From the NCBI RefSeq assembly GCF_002879865.1, contig NZ_PNXY01000015.1, forward strand, positions 62,001-126,000: a stretch of DNA of 64,000 nucleotides, written 5' to 3'. The notes beneath the pieces are model-generated. The model did no database searches. It was not told where the DNA came from and worked only from the letters and a program-made list of their open reading frames with translations. Source of the stretch: Paraburkholderia rhynchosiae (GTDB lineage: Bacteria > Pseudomonadota > Gammaproteobacteria > Burkholderiales > Burkholderiaceae). The position numbers and the translations under genes are program-made. Positions 63,078 through 64,000 of this stretch are shown here, piece after piece. Every line of letters starts with the position of its first letter. Position 1 is the first letter of the stretch.

Positions 63078-63330
63078 GGAGTTCCAGGGCGAGTAGGAGT
63101 GCGGGCGCGAGTCGTCGTGGATTCGGGGTGCTTTCGTCGTGGAGTCGTCGTTGATTCGCCGCGAATGTGAGACGGCGCGCCGGGAGGATCTGATTCTAGC
63201 GCAGCACCTCATGAAGGCCTTCCGCGATACGACGCCGCCCACGCCTCGCGCGACCTGACCTGCAATCTGACCTGCAAGGGCCGCCAGCAGCGGGACCGCC
63301 CAAGATTTGAAGCCGTTTCTTAAATGGCTA

Positions 63331-63359
63331 TTGCGTCAGCTTTCGCTTTGTTCTATAAT
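63331..63359 (+). promoter_or_regulatory. Promoter of tRNA-fMet
   Basis: TTGCGT (63331-63336) and TATAAT (63354-63359) are separated by exactly 17 bp, and the tRNA starts 16 bp after the -10. Confidence 0.85.
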
Positions 63360-63374
63360 CTTTTCTTCGACGGG

Positions 63375-63451
<77 letters not shown>

Positions 63452-63495
63452 AAAGCTGAATCAGCGAACTGGTTGGAACGTCGAAGACAACATTG

Positions 63496-63524
63496 AAGGC
63501 TTGCCAAACCGGCAGGCCTTTTTT
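63496..63524 (+). terminator. Terminator after tRNA-fMet
   Basis: Stem AAGGCTTGCC / GGCAGGCCTT (one G-T pair), loop AAACC, then a T-run. It is 45 bp after the tRNA. Confidence 0.88.
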
Positions 63525-63739
63525 GTTTGCGCGGCTGCTTGTTCTCCTCATGTAGCCCAAAGAGATACCTGCACCGGATTGATCCGCAAACACCGCAATT
63601 CGCGCATCCGCAAGCGCTCCCCGCGTCTCTTTCGCACCACCCGCGCGCGGCACAGATCACATTGCGCGCCGCCGTCTCCGCGCACGGTAAAACGCCGCCC
63701 CAGTGATAAACTCCTAGCACCCTTTCTCGCCCCCTTCCT

Positions 63740-64000
63740 ATGAAATTCTGTTCTGTCTGCGGCCACGGGGTCAGCCTGAGCATTCCGCCGGGCGACAACC
63801 GCGAGCGCTTCGTATGCGGCAGTTGCGGCACGGTGCACTATCAGAATCCGCGCAACGTCGTCGGCACGGTTCCGGTCTGGGACGACAAGGTGCTGCTGTG
63901 CCGTCGCGCGATCGAACCGCGCTACGGCTACTGGACGCTGCCCGCGGGCTTTATGGAAATGGGCGAGACCACGGCCGAGGCCGCTTCGCGCGAAACGCTC
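63740..64000 (+). CDS. NUDIX hydrolase with zinc ribbon (3' end off the window)
   Basis: First 87 residues only. MKFCSVCGHGVSLSIPPGDNRERFVCGSCGTVHYQNPRNVVGTV has two CxxC pairs forming a zinc ribbon, as in NudC-like hydrolases that decap NAD-RNA or cleave NADH. The Nudix domain follows (VWDDKVLLCRRAIEPRYGYWTLPAGFMEMGETTAEAASRETL); the Nudix box begins at GFMEMGET and runs out at the window end, so catalytic residues cannot be checked fully. A Burkholderia NADH-pyrophosphatase-like assignment is a guess. Confidence 0.88.
   Translation, partial: MKFCSVCGHGVSLSIPPGDNRERFVCGSCGTVHYQNPRNVVGTVPVWDDKVLLCRRAIEPRYGYWTLPAGFMEMGETTAEAASRETL

Overview
The window is a GC-rich chromosomal segment from a betaproteobacterium, most likely Paraburkholderia or Burkholderia. 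This is inferred from the codon bias, an L-Ara4N lipid A cluster with arnA split into two genes, the alaA-hom-thrC-moeA-moaD-moaE array, the ssuDCBF order and Burkholderia-type small exported proteins. I see no prophage, plasmid, insertion sequence or CRISPR array. Nearly all of it reads as core or conserved chromosome, with small lineage-specific genes concentrated at 49-54 kb and 60.6-62.1 kb.

Layout. 0-3.5 kb: the 5' part of clpB with a sigma-32-type promoter, then an NsrR-type repressor divergent from a group III truncated haemoglobin, with an NsrR-like site between them. 3.5-10.2 kb (minus): alaA, hom, thrC, moeA, moaD, moaE, interrupted by three 76-bp tandem repeats. 10.7-18.9 kb (plus): a Mth938-like protein, then arnT, an ArnE-like carrier, arnB, arnC, split arnA and arnD, which make and attach 4-amino-4-deoxy-L-arabinose to lipid A. 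19-24.7 kb: bcp, a PIN-PhoH ATPase, an NlpC/P60 lipoprotein, a decayed heptose-kinase (hldE/rfaE) remnant and an SDR-fold protein lacking the catalytic triad. 24.8-29.6 kb (minus): pit with its DUF47 partner, dnaB, and rpsF-priB-rpsR-rplI. 29.9-31.7 kb: an ECF sigma factor and zinc-finger anti-sigma factor. 31.8-36.8 kb: a LysR regulator divergent from gcl-hyi-glxR (glyoxylate to glycerate).

37-46.5 kb: a BON-LysM protein, L-asparaginase, then a CysB-type regulator with sbp-cysT-cysW-cysA (sulfate uptake), then lexA behind two SOS boxes and a small downstream gene. 46.5-51 kb: a universal stress protein, a NodI/NodJ-type ABC exporter, an uncharacterised protein, an aldo/keto reductase and a frame-disrupted DUF3820 gene. 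51.4-55 kb: small exported proteins, dusA, tRNA-His and orphan small genes. 55-58.3 kb: ssuD-ssuC-ssuB-ssuF for alkanesulfonate use, without ssuA or ssuE nearby. 58.7-64 kb: a membrane protein, a 3-hydroxyisobutyryl-CoA hydrolase-like enzyme, several small genes, an SMR transporter, a UPF0303 protein, initiator tRNA-fMet and the start of a zinc-ribbon NUDIX hydrolase.

Sulfur acquisition recurs (cys and ssu clusters), as do envelope modification (arn) and stress responses (clpB, nsrR, lexA, ECF). I did not find a clearly undescribed multi-gene system. The best leads are the structured 76-bp repeats, the triad-less SDR, the gene downstream of lexA, the palindrome before the BON-LysM gene and the short repeats in gene leaders.
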